Shown here piece by piece: positions 16,656 through 28,255 of a stretch of DNA of 64,000 nt. The DNA lies in assembly GCA_035711805.1 (NCBI GenBank), contig DASTBV010000049.1, positions 53,144 through 117,143 of the forward strand, written 5' to 3'. Every line of letters starts with the position of its first letter. Positions within the stretch are counted from its first letter, which is position 1. A program made the translations under genes and the position numbers. The stretch is from Gp6-AA40 sp035711805 (GTDB taxonomy: Bacteria > Acidobacteriota > Vicinamibacteria > Vicinamibacterales > UBA2999). The notes below the pieces were generated by a model that had not been told where the DNA came from, searched no databases, and saw nothing but the letters and a program-made list of their open reading frames with translations.

Positions 16656-16679
16656 CTTCCGCCTGAAGGCGGAAGCTAC
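16656..16679. repeat. REP-like hairpin CTTCCGCC-TGAA-GGCGGAAG-CTAC, copy 1
   Basis: Perfect 8-bp stem with a four-base loop. Read on the minus strand it is GTAG-CTTCCGCC-TTCA-GGCGGAAG, and its TAG is the stop codon of lpd. Identical copies lie at 28222-28245 and 33773-33796; a decayed one is at 24949-24966. Confidence 0.9.
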
Positions 16680-18088
16680 TTGCGTCTGGGCTTGAACACA
16701 TGCGTGCTCTGTCCGAAAAATACTTCCGCGCTCTCCATCAGCGACTCGGAGAGCGTGGGGTGAGGATGAATCACCAGCTTCAGATCCTCCGCCGTCGCCC
16801 CCATCTCGATCGCCAGCACGCCTTCGGCGATCAGTTCGCCCGCACCCGAGCCGGCGATACCCACACCGAGAACGCGTCCGGTCTGCTTTTCCAGAATCAG
16901 CTTGGTCACGCCGTCGGGGCGATCCACCGTGATGGCACGGCTCAAGGCTCCCCACGGGAACTTCGCGACCTCGAACTCGATCCCGGACGCCTGCGCCTGT
17001 GCTTCGGTCATCCCGCACCAGGCGATTTCCGGATCCGTGAAGACGACAGCGGGGATGGCCTGCGGTTCGAAGACCGCCTTGTGGCCGGCGATGACCTCCA
17101 CCGCGACGCGCGCTTCGTGCGACGCCTTGTGCGCCAGCATCGGTTCGCCGGCGACGTCGCCGATGGCGAAGATAGTCGGCTCGGCAGTCCGCCGCTGTTC
17201 GTCGGTCTCGATAAACCCGTTCGCCGCGACCTTCACTTTCGTGGTCTCGAGGCCGGGGATCTTCGAGTTCGGCCGGCGGCCGACGGCCACGAGCACGCGG
17301 TCGAAAACCTGCTCCTTTTCCGCGACCTCGCCTTCGAACGTGACACGGATGCCGCTGCCCTCCTCCGCGACCTTGACGACCTTCGTGTTCAGCATGATCG
17401 CGGCGAAGAGGCCCTTCAGCCGCTTCTCGAGCACCTGTACGAGATCGCGATCGGCGCCCGGCAGCAGGCCCGGCGTCATCTCAACGACCGACACCTTGCT
17501 GCCAAGCGTGGCGTAGACGGTTCCCAGTTCCAGGCCGATGTAACCGCCGCCGATGACCAGCAGTGACTTCGGCACGTCCGGCAGCTCGAGCCCGGACGTC
17601 GAGTCCATCATCCGCGGGCTGTCCAGCGACAAGGTCGGTATCTTCGTGGGGTGCGAACCGGTGGCGAGGATCAGGTGTTCGAACTGCAGCTCGGTCGTGC
17701 CGCCCGCTCCCGCAACGGACATCGACCGCGGTCCGGTCAGCGTCGCCCGGCCCTGGACGAACTTCACCTTGCGCATCTTCGCGATGCCGCCGACGCCGGC
17801 GGTGAGCTTGTCGACGACGCCCTGTTTGAAGCCGCGCAGCTTGTCGACGTCGACCTTCGGCTCGCTGAAGGTCACGCCCCAGTTGCCCGCGTGCTTCGCC
17901 TCGTCGATCACCTTGGCGACATGGAGCAGCGCCTTCGAGGGAATGCAGCCGCGGTAGAGGCAGACGCCGCCAGGGTTCTTTTCCTCGTCGACGAGGGCGA
18001 CCTGCATGCCCAGGTCAGCCGCATAGAACGCAGCCGCATAACCGCCCGGCCCCGCACCGAGCACTACTAATTGAGTGGTGTCTGCCAT
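16676..18088 (-). CDS. lpdA: Dihydrolipoyl dehydrogenase (E3)
   Basis: A 470-residue flavoprotein that reoxidises dihydrolipoamide of the pyruvate dehydrogenase complex with NAD. It shows the FAD motif LGAGPGGYAAA, the redox disulfide in GGVCLYRGCIPSKALL, the NAD motif VIGGGYIGLELG and the C-terminal catalytic HPHPTLSE. Its start abuts the aceF stop (TGATG). The last codon and stop are part of a dispersed hairpin. Confidence 0.97.
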   Translation of the reverse strand: MADTTQLVVLGAGPGGYAAAFYAADLGMQVALVDEEKNPGGVCLYRGCIPSKALLHVAKVIDEAKHAGNWGVTFSEPKVDVDKLRGFKQGVVDKLTAGVGGIAKMRKVKFVQGRATLTGPRSMSVAGAGGTTELQFEHLILATGSHPTKIPTLSLDSPRMMDSTSGLELPDVPKSLLVIGGGYIGLELGTVYATLGSKVSVVEMTPGLLPGADRDLVQVLEKRLKGLFAAIMLNTKVVKVAEEGSGIRVTFEGEVAEKEQVFDRVLVAVGRRPNSKIPGLETTKVKVAANGFIETDEQRRTAEPTIFAIGDVAGEPMLAHKASHEARVAVEVIAGHKAVFEPQAIPAVVFTDPEIAWCGMTEAQAQASGIEFEVAKFPWGALSRAITVDRPDGVTKLILEKQTGRVLGVGIAGSGAGELIAEGVLAIEMGATAEDLKLVIHPHPTLSESLMESAEVFFGQSTHVFKPRRK

Positions 18089-19503
18089 CAGCCGATGAGA
18101 GAAAGAAGGAAGGGCTGCTCGATTGCCTCGGCGACCCAGCGCAGGAACCGCATCGCGTCCGCGCCGTCGATCACGCGGTGGTCGTACGAGAGCGAGAGCG
18201 GCAGCATCTGGCGCGGCTGGAAACCTGCCTGCCCCGCACCCGTCGAGGGGTCTTTCCAGACCGGCTCGGTGATCGTCCGTGAGACACCGAGGATCGCAAC
18301 CTCCGGCCAGTTCACGATCGGCGTGAAGTAGGTCCCGCCAATCCCGCCGAGATTCGAGATGCTGATGCCGCCGCCGCTCATTTCCTCGAGCGTCAGCTTC
18401 TTGTCGCGTGCCCGCGCCGCCAGCTGGTTGATTTCAATGGAGATCTCGGAAATGTTCTTGCGATCGGCGTTGCGAATCACCGGCACCAGCAGTCCGCGAT
18501 CGGTGTCGACGGCGACGCCGACGTTGACGTACTTCTTGAAGATCAGCTCGCCGCGCTCGGTGTCGATCGAGGCATTGAACTGCGGGAACTTCCTCACCGC
18601 CGTGGCGAGAATGCGCACGAGCATCGCGGTGACGGTCAGGTTGCCGCCCGCTTTCGCGATCTGATCCTTGAATTTCTTCCGCAGCTCCTCGAGCGCGGTA
18701 ACGTCCGCCTTGTCGAACTGCGTCACGTGCGGAATGGCGTTCCAGGCGTAGCTCAGATGGTCGGCCGTGACGCGCCGGATGTTGCTCAGCGGCTGACGGT
18801 CGACCTCTCCCCACTTCTGGAAATCGGGCAGGGGGCGCGCGGCGCGCACGCCCGCAACCGCACCGCCGGCTCCGGCCGTCGAGGGCACACTGCTCAGGAT
18901 GCGGCGGGCGTGCTCCTTCACGTCCTCCTGGGAGATCCGGCCGCCCGGGCCCGTGCCTTGCACCTCGTCGACGTTGACCCCGATCTCGCGGGCCAGGCGG
19001 CGAACAGCGGGTGACGCCGGCGCCACGGGCCCGCGCTCGCCGTTTCCGTCGGCTCGCGCGGCCGGCGGTGGTGGTGGCGGCGGCGCTACCGCCGGCGCTT
19101 CCGGAGCGCCCCGCGGCGGCATCGAGATGACCTTATGGTCCGGACGGGTCTCGGCCGCAGGCTTCGATTCGGCGGCGGGAGGCGCCTCGGATTTCTGAGG
19201 CTGTGCGGCCGGCTTCTCCTCGGCCTTGCCCGCCTGCTGACTGGAGGAAGCCCCATTGCCGCCGGACGCGCCCTCGTCGACCGTGAAGACGACGGCGCCA
19301 ACGGAGACCTTGTCGCCTTTCTTGACGCGAACTTCCTTGACCGTGCCGGCAACGGTGGACGGGACTTCGATCGTCGCCTTGTCGGTTTCGAGCTCGAGGA
19401 CGGGCTGATCGCGGGCGATCGTGTCGCCCGGGTTCACCATCACACGCATCACGTCGCCGCCGGCGACGTTTTCGCCCAGCTCGGGGACTTTGAATTCGGT
19501 CAC
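18088..19503 (-). CDS. aceF: Dihydrolipoamide acetyltransferase (E2)
   Basis: A 471-residue E2 with one lipoyl domain (residues 1-78, lipoylated Lys in ETDKATIEVPS), a Pro/Ala linker with a PPPPPPP run, a peripheral-subunit-binding domain (ASPAVRRLAREIGVNVDEVQGTGPGGRI) and the catalytic core ending in YDHRVIDGADAMRFL. The segment DPSTGAGQAG before the catalytic motif replaces the usual short loop and is encoded by a dispersed repeat (18228-18252). It is transcribed between aceE and lpdA. Confidence 0.95.
   Translation of the reverse strand: MTEFKVPELGENVAGGDVMRVMVNPGDTIARDQPVLELETDKATIEVPSTVAGTVKEVRVKKGDKVSVGAVVFTVDEGASGGNGASSSQQAGKAEEKPAAQPQKSEAPPAAESKPAAETRPDHKVISMPPRGAPEAPAVAPPPPPPPAARADGNGERGPVAPASPAVRRLAREIGVNVDEVQGTGPGGRISQEDVKEHARRILSSVPSTAGAGGAVAGVRAARPLPDFQKWGEVDRQPLSNIRRVTADHLSYAWNAIPHVTQFDKADVTALEELRKKFKDQIAKAGGNLTVTAMLVRILATAVRKFPQFNASIDTERGELIFKKYVNVGVAVDTDRGLLVPVIRNADRKNISEISIEINQLAARARDKKLTLEEMSGGGISISNLGGIGGTYFTPIVNWPEVAILGVSRTITEPVWKDPSTGAGQAGFQPRQMLPLSLSYDHRVIDGADAMRFLRWVAEAIEQPFLLSLIG
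18228..18252. repeat. In-frame dispersed repeat inside aceF
   Basis: Minus-strand reading GACCCCTCGACGGGTGCGGGG then CAGG, encoding DPSTGAGQ. It nearly matches the element inside gltD at 37052-37078, differing by one inserted base and a few substitutions. Confidence 0.65.
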
Positions 19504-19514
19504 TTCGCTCTTCC

Positions 19515-19614
19515 CTCAGGCCCAAGGCCTAAGGCCGAAGGGCCAAGGGCTGGTCGAGGCCCAAGCAACTTGTTCCTGGACCAGCCCGTAGGCCTTCGGC
19601 CATAGGCTTTCGGC
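19515..19614. repeat. Intergenic short-phrase repeat between aceE and aceF
   Basis: Holds CCCAAGGCCTAAGGCCGAAG and AAGGGCTGGTC on one side and GACCAGCCCGTAGGCCTTCGG plus CCATAGGC/GCCTATG on the other, giving nested hairpins. It ends exactly at the aceE stop codon. The phrase TCAGGCCCAAGGCC and a GGGCTGGTC-like phrase also occur after the Tes-like gene at about 47066-47128. Confidence 0.7.
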
Positions 19615-22296
<2,682 letters not shown>

Positions 22297-22414
22297 GAGT
22301 CCTCTACGGCAGCACGCGTCCGCCTTCGCCGCTTCGCGGCGTCGGCGAGACAGGCCTCATCAACAATGAATCGTCAGATAACAACCCCTTATTCTAGTCT
22401 CCCGTTCTCTCAGG

Positions 22415-23185
22415 ATGGAACCCATTTTCTCGGCGAATCCTTTCGATCGTCGTAGTGTCCGCGTTCAGGCGGACCATGCTCAGCAACTGGCTGATGCTCA
22501 TCATGCAATCGTGTCATGCGACCGCTGCCCGCGGCTGCGCGCGTACTGCACGCGAATCGCCAGCGAAAAGAAGCGCGCCTACCGCGACGATACGTACTGG
22601 GGCCGACCCGTCCCCGGCTTCGGCGATCAGGCAGCACGCCTCCTGCTCCTCGGGCTCGCTCCGGCCGCGCACGGAGCGAACCGCACGGGCCGCGTATTCA
22701 CGGGCGACGGTACCGGCGGCTCGGGCGACTTCCTCATGGCCGCGCTCCATCGAACGGGCTTCGCCAACATCCCGACATCCTCTCGCCCGGATGACGGACT
22801 GCAGCTCACGGATGCGTACATCGCCGCGGCAGTCAGATGCGCCCCGCCCGACAACAAGCCGCTGCCCGAGGAAATCACCCGCTGCCTCGATCACCTCGAG
22901 TCTGAAATCGGCGCACTGCCGAACGTACAGGTGGTGGTGGCGCTGGGGAAGATCGCGTTCGATGCGTGGCTGCAGTTGCTTCGGCGGCGCGGTGTCAGAG
23001 TGAGCCCGCGGCCGCACTTCGGGCATGGAGTTGTCGTGCAGATCCAGAACGCGGACCTGACAAGGTCCGCGCCACCACCAACCCTCGTCGGCTGCTATCA
23101 TCCGAGTCGTCAGAATACGAACACCGGAAAGCTGACGCCGCGGATGATGGTGGAGGTATTCAGGAAAGCGAGGAAGCTGCTGTGA
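22415..23185 (+). CDS. Family 5 uracil-DNA glycosylase (UDGb)
   Basis: A 256-residue DNA repair enzyme that removes uracil and related deaminated bases. Motif A is GLAPAAHGANRTGR, which has the family 5 pattern (APA...RTGR) instead of family 4. Motif B is HPSRQNTNTG. N-terminal cysteines C35, C38 and C45 plus a later Cys (RCAPPDNK) would bind a 4Fe-4S cluster. It overlaps the following gene by GTGA. Confidence 0.93.
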   Translation: MEPIFSANPFDRRSVRVQADHAQQLADAHHAIVSCDRCPRLRAYCTRIASEKKRAYRDDTYWGRPVPGFGDQAARLLLLGLAPAAHGANRTGRVFTGDGTGGSGDFLMAALHRTGFANIPTSSRPDDGLQLTDAYIAAAVRCAPPDNKPLPEEITRCLDHLESEIGALPNVQVVVALGKIAFDAWLQLLRRRGVRVSPRPHFGHGVVVQIQNADLTRSAPPPTLVGCYHPSRQNTNTGKLTPRMMVEVFRKARKLL

Positions 23186-24051
23186 AACGCGTCACCAGGA
23201 TTTTCGTCGTCGCGATCGCCTTCCTTGCTGGGCCGCCAGCCGTTATCGCGCAGTCCGAGAAAGTCAGTATTCGCATGGCTCCGCGCCCGGGACAGACGGT
23301 ACGTATGACGTTGGCGCAGGAAGCGGATATCGATATCTCCATCGACGGAGCGGCCGCGCCGCCGGGCGTCATGGCCATGAAGATGGCGATGCGAATGATG
23401 GCGGCGATGACTCAGAAGACGGGAGCCGTGAAACCGGACGGCACGCTCGATGCGGGAATCACCTATGACCAGTTCCACATCGAGATGTCGATAAACGGCC
23501 AGACCATGCCCGCGGACTTCAACAACCCGCTCACTGGCAAGACCGTCGTCTTCACGTACAACCAGATGGGGGACATCGTCCGCGTTCAGGGGATGCCGGA
23601 CGGCCTCCCCGAGGACATGTTCAGGCAGTTGATGGGATCGATGCTTGGCGATCTGCCCGCGGCAGCGCTTGCCGTCGGCGAGACGACCACCGCACCGATG
23701 GATTTCACGCTGCCGCTGCCGGTGCCCGGCGCTGCTGCAATGAAACTGACGGGAGAGACCCGGTTGACGCTGGTTTCGGTCGACAAGGACGCACGGGGGC
23801 GGTCTGCCACATTCACGTCAACGACCGCGGGAGGAATCGCCAGCGATTCCGGGTCCCCCGACGGACAGGGCAAGACGGCATTCGACTTGGACCTCAGGGG
23901 CGAGGGTACGTACGTCATCAACCTCGACACGGGCATTCTGCGATCGAACATCGTGACGAGCAGTGTCAACGGCAAGATGAAGGCGGCCGGGGCCGCGTCG
24001 CCGGGTATGACCATGCGCGGAACGGTCACACTGTCGATGACCAGCGACTGA
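23182..24051 (+). CDS. Exported protein of unknown function (DUF6263-like)
   Basis: A 289-residue protein starting at a GTG that overlaps the glycosylase stop. It has a signal peptide (IFVVAIAFLAGPPAVIAQ), then a beta-rich body with a Met-rich stretch (MAMKMAMRMMAAM, about residues 64-76). Its layout, with repeated 'G..V..TY...G.I' strands and a C-terminal TGILRSNIVT region, resembles DUF6263-type proteins; this is a weak resemblance. Coupling to a DNA glycosylase is probably positional only. Confidence 0.7.
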   Translation: MKRVTRIFVVAIAFLAGPPAVIAQSEKVSIRMAPRPGQTVRMTLAQEADIDISIDGAAAPPGVMAMKMAMRMMAAMTQKTGAVKPDGTLDAGITYDQFHIEMSINGQTMPADFNNPLTGKTVVFTYNQMGDIVRVQGMPDGLPEDMFRQLMGSMLGDLPAAALAVGETTTAPMDFTLPLPVPGAAAMKLTGETRLTLVSVDKDARGRSATFTSTTAGGIASDSGSPDGQGKTAFDLDLRGEGTYVINLDTGILRSNIVTSSVNGKMKAAGAASPGMTMRGTVTLSMTSD

Positions 24052-24117
24052 CGCGCCAACCCTCCGCCCTGATCCTCCGTCCAAGCAACTGGCGCGTTGC
24101 CGAAGGAGGCGTGCGTG

Positions 24118-24930
24118 ATGGTACGGGGTCTCGCAGTCATTGTCGTCCTCGCCGGACTCCCGCGTGCACAGCCGCTCGCGCAGCAGGGGCTGGTCGAAGT
24201 GGCGTCAGTCAGACGCCATCCTCCCGCCGAAAACGTGCAATGGATGATTGCTCCTGAACCAGGAGGCCGGTTGCGGCTCCGGTTGACGGCGGAGCGCCTG
24301 GTGGCCGTCGCGTTTCGGGTCCAGCTGGATCAGGTGGTCAATGCGCCGGGCTGGGCCCGGTCCGACATGTACGACGTGCTGGTCAAACTGCGCGATGGTG
24401 GCAAGGTGAACATCGACACCGTCGGGCCGATTGCACGCGAGATTGCCACTGATCGTTTCGAGCTCAAGACACACGAGGAAACGCGCGAACTCCCGGTCTA
24501 CCTGCTCGTCCGATCGCGCGCCGATGGCGCACTTGGGAACCGCATGAAACCGGCGCAGGTGGATTGCACGCTGCGAGGACCGGCGCCCGGCACACCCGGC
24601 CAGCCGGCACCAGCGGCGGCGATCAGCCGGTGCGGGCTGACGCAACGGCCCGGAGTCATCAGCATGAGTGGCTTTCCTGTTGACGCGTTCGTTCGGGTTC
24701 TCTCAAACCTCGTCGGGCGCGTAATCGTGAACCGTTCCGGCCTGGAGGGCAACTGGGACCTGGACCTGGAGTTCGCGCCGGACCTGGCGTCGGACAGCGT
24801 TGGCTCCGCGACCGACCGCCCCTCGATCTTCGCAGCGCTGACGGAGCAGCTGGGCCTCAAACTCGACGCTGGCCGCGCGCCGATTCCTGTTGTCGCCATC
24901 GACGAGATACGCCGACCGGCGGAGGATTGA
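24118..24930 (+). CDS. TIGR03435-family exported protein, paralogue 3
   Basis: A 270-residue protein; the ATG at 24118 has GGAGG eight bases upstream. Signal peptide, then VEVASVRRH, ATDRFELKTHEETRELPVYLL, NRSGLEGNWDLDLEF and terminal GRAPIPVVAIDEIRRPAED. Cysteines in QVDCTLR and SRCGLTQ correspond to the pair in paralogues 1 and 2, with a short Gly/Pro/Ala stretch between. It is not in an ABC operon here. Confidence 0.88.
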   Translation: MVRGLAVIVVLAGLPRAQPLAQQGLVEVASVRRHPPAENVQWMIAPEPGGRLRLRLTAERLVAVAFRVQLDQVVNAPGWARSDMYDVLVKLRDGGKVNIDTVGPIAREIATDRFELKTHEETRELPVYLLVRSRADGALGNRMKPAQVDCTLRGPAPGTPGQPAPAAAISRCGLTQRPGVISMSGFPVDAFVRVLSNLVGRVIVNRSGLEGNWDLDLEFAPDLASDSVGSATDRPSIFAALTEQLGLKLDAGRAPIPVVAIDEIRRPAED

Positions 24931-24948
24931 CGAAGATCGCGAACGTCG

Positions 24949-24966
24949 GTCCGCCTGAAGGGGGAC
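24949..24966. repeat. Decayed REP-like hairpin
   Basis: GTCCGCC-TGAA-GGGGGAC, a variant of the CTTCCGCC hairpin with one mismatch in the stem. It sits between two convergent genes. Confidence 0.5.
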
Positions 24967-24974
24967 ACTCGTGT

Positions 24975-25718
24975 TCACTTGATGGTGACTGTCAGCAGGT
25001 AGGTGAACGACGGCAGGCAGTACGGCGCGAGCCGGACAACTTCCACCCGATACTCACCCGCCTCCTGAATGGTCACGCTCGTGAACCGCGGTGCGTTCGA
25101 GCCCGCCCGATCCAGCGGCTTGCCAGTCTTCCCTTCAACCACGCGGACAAAGGCGTTGCGGCCGGCAAACTGCTCGATGCGCGCCTGCAGAACGTCGCCG
25201 CGCCGCGCGGCAACGATGTAGGAGTCGACGCCGTCTCCATAGAGACGGCCGGCGTACTGGACGTCGCCGCGGCGCATAGTGACGCGGCGGGGTGGCGGTT
25301 GCGCCGGTGCAGAGATGCCGGTCGCAGGCGGCACGCTCAGCCGCGTGATCTTCAAAGTGCCATCGACCTGGTCCGCGCGAATGCTGCCGCCGGCGAAGGT
25401 GATCCCACCACCTCCCAGGCGAAGCGCACCGGCCCCCTTGGCGGCGCTTTCCTCGACAAGGCAGCGAAGTTCAGCCGTGAACAGGCCGTCGTAGAGGGTG
25501 ATCAGTTGACCGCGGTTGGCGATCGGCACCCCGACGCCGCCGACGGACGCTGAAAACGGATACCGCACCATGTCCGCGACGGCCGCGCGATCGCGGCGCG
25601 ACATCGCCTGCGCCAGGCGATTCACGAATGCCGAGGCTTCGGCCGGAGCCTGCCGCGCGAGGACAATCGCAGAACCCACTTCGATGAACAGGGCGAAAGC
25701 GACGACGGTTCGAGTCAT
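24975..25718 (-). CDS. Exported protein of unknown function
   Basis: A 247-residue protein with a signal peptide (VVAFALFIEVGSAIVLA). Residues about 25-105 resemble a small alpha+beta NTF2-like fold (FVNRLAQAMSRRDRAAVADMVRYPF). Residues about 150-245 are a beta-sandwich (YGDGVDSYIVAARRGDVLQARI...GEYRVEVVRL) reminiscent of domains that bind lysozyme-type enzymes. Both resemblances are weak. The start lies two bases after the GDPD stop, so it is probably co-translated with that phosphodiesterase. Confidence 0.7.
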   Translation of the reverse strand: MTRTVVAFALFIEVGSAIVLARQAPAEASAFVNRLAQAMSRRDRAAVADMVRYPFSASVGGVGVPIANRGQLITLYDGLFTAELRCLVEESAAKGAGALRLGGGGITFAGGSIRADQVDGTLKITRLSVPPATGISAPAQPPPRRVTMRRGDVQYAGRLYGDGVDSYIVAARRGDVLQARIEQFAGRNAFVRVVEGKTGKPLDRAGSNAPRFTSVTIQEAGEYRVEVVRLAPYCLPSFTYLLTVTIK

Positions 25719-25720
25719 GT

Positions 25721-26533
25721 TCACAAATCCGGCTGAACCCGGACTCCACGGACAAAGGCATCCCGAACGCGAACGGCGAGATCGGGACGGTTGCTGATCA
25801 ACCCATCGATTCCCCAACCGAGGAGCCGCCGCATATCCGCGTCCTCGTCAATGGTCCATGCCTGCAGGCGCCTGCCGGCGTCGTGCACGTGGCGAATGAA
25901 TCGCGGCGAGATGATTCTGATCCACCCGGCTGTCTCCGGAACCTGAAATGCGTCGTATGGAGCACGGCGCACCGGCACGCCGGCCATCGAACGGTAGACG
26001 GCCCACTGTGCTTCCGGACGGCTGGCACTCGTCGCCATATCCGGAAGCGCGGCGCGGGCGGCATCGAGCGACCGTTGGCCGTACCCGGCGGCGCAGACGC
26101 GTTCAACCGCATCCGCCGCGCGGACCTCGGCGGCAACGGCCCGCCCCATCTCCACGCTGTCCTCCTTCATCTCGATGATGATGAGCATGTCGCGGTAGCG
26201 GGCCAGGACATCGCGCAGTGTTGGAATGCCGATGCCAAGACCACGGAACGGGAATCCGCCGGCACCGTCAGCGTACCGGTGTCCGGCGTCTACACGTGCC
26301 AGGTCAGCCGCGGTGCAGGCCTGGATTGGTCCGTTCGAATTCGTCGTCCGATCGAGCAGGTCGTCGTGACAGACGACGATGACGCCATCGGATGACAGGT
26401 GGACGTCGAGCTCGAGTCCATCGGCTCCCGCAGCACGGCCAAGATCGAACGCGGCAATCGTGTTTTCCGGCCCGAGCGCGCATCCGCCGCGATGCGCGAA
26501 CACGAGCGGATGGGTGTGCGAAAGAAAGGACAT
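25721..26533 (-). CDS. Glycerophosphodiester phosphodiesterase family protein
   Basis: A 270-residue TIM-barrel enzyme with the GDPD signature: HRGG (His14), ENTIAAFDLGRAAGADGLELDVHLSSDG and VCHDD, then IEMKE. These supply the metal and catalytic residues that split glycerophosphodiesters to glycerol-3-phosphate and an alcohol. No signal peptide, so probably cytoplasmic. Its start codon is one base from a long inverted repeat, leaving no room for a ribosome site. Confidence 0.92.
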   Translation of the reverse strand: MSFLSHTHPLVFAHRGGCALGPENTIAAFDLGRAAGADGLELDVHLSSDGVIVVCHDDLLDRTTNSNGPIQACTAADLARVDAGHRYADGAGGFPFRGLGIGIPTLRDVLARYRDMLIIIEMKEDSVEMGRAVAAEVRAADAVERVCAAGYGQRSLDAARAALPDMATSASRPEAQWAVYRSMAGVPVRRAPYDAFQVPETAGWIRIISPRFIRHVHDAGRRLQAWTIDEDADMRRLLGWGIDGLISNRPDLAVRVRDAFVRGVRVQPDL

Positions 26534-26534
26534 C

Positions 26535-26672
26535 GGGTTGCCTGGGTGGCCTAGGTGGCCTGGGTCGCCTGTGTCTGCATCGCTTAGGTTGTACAGGTCA
26601 TCTAACTACCCAGGCAACTCAGTCACCGAGGCACCCAGGCTACTCAGGCCACCCAGGCCACCCAGGCAACCC
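26535..26672. repeat. Inverted repeat spanning the whole GDPD/MoxR divergent spacer
   Basis: Left arm 26535-26570 begins GGGTTGCCTGGGTGGCCT; the right arm 26633-26672 is its complement with few mismatches (first 18 bases perfect). Each arm is a run of CCTGGGTGG-type phrases. The loop holds further ACTACCCAGG phrases. The arms reach to within one base of the GDPD start and about 15 bases of the MoxR start. Confidence 0.85.
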
Positions 26673-26675
26673 ATG

Positions 26676-26681
26676 TAGAAT
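26676..26681 (+). promoter_or_regulatory. Possible -10 box, leaderless MoxR gene
   Basis: TAGAAT ends five bases before the ATG, immediately after the inverted repeat. No ribosome site and no clear -35 are visible. Confidence 0.35.
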
Positions 26682-26686
26682 CGCGT

Positions 26687-28195
26687 ATGGTCCGAGCCGA
26701 GGTTTCCTCTTTTGGCGAGCTGCGTCGCGCCGTCAAGGCCGGCAGCGTGCCGCACCGCTCCGTTCACGAAGAAGTCCGCGAGAATCTCATTGCGAGGTTG
26801 CGCGCGGGCGGCCCGCTCTTCGCCGGCATCATCGGCTACGACGATACGGTCGTCCCGCAGCTCGTCAACGCCCTGCTCTCCCGCCACAACTTCATCCTGC
26901 TCGGCCTCCGCGGGCAGGCCAAGACGCGCCTGCTGCGCGCGCTGGTGACGCTGCTGGACGACAGCATCCCGGTCATGCCCGGCTGTGAGATTAACGACGA
27001 TCCGTTGAACCCCATCTGCGCCTCGTGCCGTGCCCGGCTCGCGGCGGAGGGCGACGCCACGCCGATTGCCTGGCTGCCTCGCGATGCCCGGTACGTGGAA
27101 AAGCTCGCCACTCCGGATGTCACGATCGCCGACATGGTCGGCGACATCGACCCGATCAAGGCGGCAAAGTCCGGCCTGCAGCTCTCCAGCGAACTGACCA
27201 TGCACTACGGTCTGCTGCCGCGGGCGAACCGGGGCATCTTCGCCATCAACGAGCTGCCGGATCTCGCCGGCAAGATTCAGGTCGGCCTGTTCAACATCCT
27301 GCAGGAAGGCGACGTCCAGATAAAGGGCTATCCGGTGCGTCTGCCGCTCGACGTGATGATGGCGTTTACCGCCAATCCCGAGGACTACACGGCGCGAGGC
27401 AAGATCATCACGCCGCTCAAGGACCGCATCGGTTCGGAAATCCGGACGCACTATCCCATCGCGCGCGCGGACGCGATGGCGATCACGGCGCAGGAAGCGT
27501 GGCTGACGCGCGGCGACGGGCTGCGCACCGAGATTCCGTCGTTCGTTGCCGAAGTCGTCGAGGAGATCGCGTTCCAGGCACGTCAGGATCGGCGTGTGGA
27601 CAAGCGTTCCGGCGTCAGCCAGCGGCTGCCGATCTCCGCGATGGAAAACGTGGTCTCGAACGCGGAACGCCGGGCGCTGATGTCGAACGAAGCGCACGCG
27701 GTTGCGCGCGTCACCGACGTGTATGCCGCGCTGCCCTCGATCACCGGAAAGTTCGAAATGGAATACGAGGGCGAGCTCAAGGGCGCCGAAACAGTGGCGC
27801 GCGACATCATCCGCAGCGCGGTCGCCACGGTGGCGGACGGCTACCTCTCTCACCTGGAAACCCGCCAGGTCATCGAATGGTTCGACCTCGGCGGCAGCCT
27901 GCAGCTGGGTGACACGATGAGCGCGGCCGACGTGCTGACCCACGCGCAACAGGTCCAGGGCCTGGTGGAGCTGACTCGTGCTGCTGGCATTCCGAAGAAC
28001 GCCCCGCCGCCGCTGCTGGCCGCGGGCATCGACTTCGTCCTCGAGGGCTTGTACGCGACGAAGAAGATCAGCCGCAGCGAAGAGCGCGGCTACCACGGGA
28101 GCGATCCCGGTCCGCGACGGCCGGCACGCGAGGTGACGCTGAAGGAAGAGCCGCCGATGCCGACGGCCGCGGGGAAGAAGAAGTACTACAACTAG
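26687..28195 (+). CDS. MoxR/BchI-type AAA+ ATPase
   Basis: A 502-residue ATPase of the magnesium-chelatase/MoxR group. The P-loop region is GLRGQAKTRLL (residues about 72-82), Walker B is GIFAINELPDL, and sensor regions are AFTANPEDYT and DRIGSEIRTHYP. An insert with CEINDDPLNPICASC could bind metal. Such ATPases work with a VWA-domain partner on a substrate complex, and the next gene encodes exactly that. The stop codon TAG begins a TAGTTGG repeat. The client is unknown; the adjacent molybdoenzyme is one candidate. Confidence 0.92.
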   Translation: MVRAEVSSFGELRRAVKAGSVPHRSVHEEVRENLIARLRAGGPLFAGIIGYDDTVVPQLVNALLSRHNFILLGLRGQAKTRLLRALVTLLDDSIPVMPGCEINDDPLNPICASCRARLAAEGDATPIAWLPRDARYVEKLATPDVTIADMVGDIDPIKAAKSGLQLSSELTMHYGLLPRANRGIFAINELPDLAGKIQVGLFNILQEGDVQIKGYPVRLPLDVMMAFTANPEDYTARGKIITPLKDRIGSEIRTHYPIARADAMAITAQEAWLTRGDGLRTEIPSFVAEVVEEIAFQARQDRRVDKRSGVSQRLPISAMENVVSNAERRALMSNEAHAVARVTDVYAALPSITGKFEMEYEGELKGAETVARDIIRSAVATVADGYLSHLETRQVIEWFDLGGSLQLGDTMSAADVLTHAQQVQGLVELTRAAGIPKNAPPPLLAAGIDFVLEGLYATKKISRSEERGYHGSDPGPRRPAREVTLKEEPPMPTAAGKKKYYN

Positions 28196-28219
28196 TTGGT
28201 AGTTGGTAGTTGGTAGTGG
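28193..28219. repeat. TAGTTGG tandem repeat
   Basis: Three perfect TAGTTGG units plus a partial fourth. The first TAG is the stop codon of the MoxR gene. Related phrases form the 63219-63315 element. Confidence 0.8.
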
Positions 28220-28221
28220 TC

Positions 28222-28245
28222 GTAGCTTCCGCCTTCAGGCGGAAG
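28222..28245. repeat. REP-like hairpin CTTCCGCC-TTCA-GGCGGAAG, copy 2
   Basis: Same 24-bp element as at 16656-16679, in opposite orientation. It directly precedes the ribosome site of the VWA gene; the end of the element (GGAAG) may itself serve as that site. Confidence 0.9.
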
Positions 28246-28255
28246 AAGGTGAACG

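Noticed and set aside
24097..24117. Upstream ATG for TIGR03435 paralogue 3
   Set aside because: The ATG at 24097 lies before the GGAGG site; 24118 has proper spacing and gives a cleaner signal peptide.
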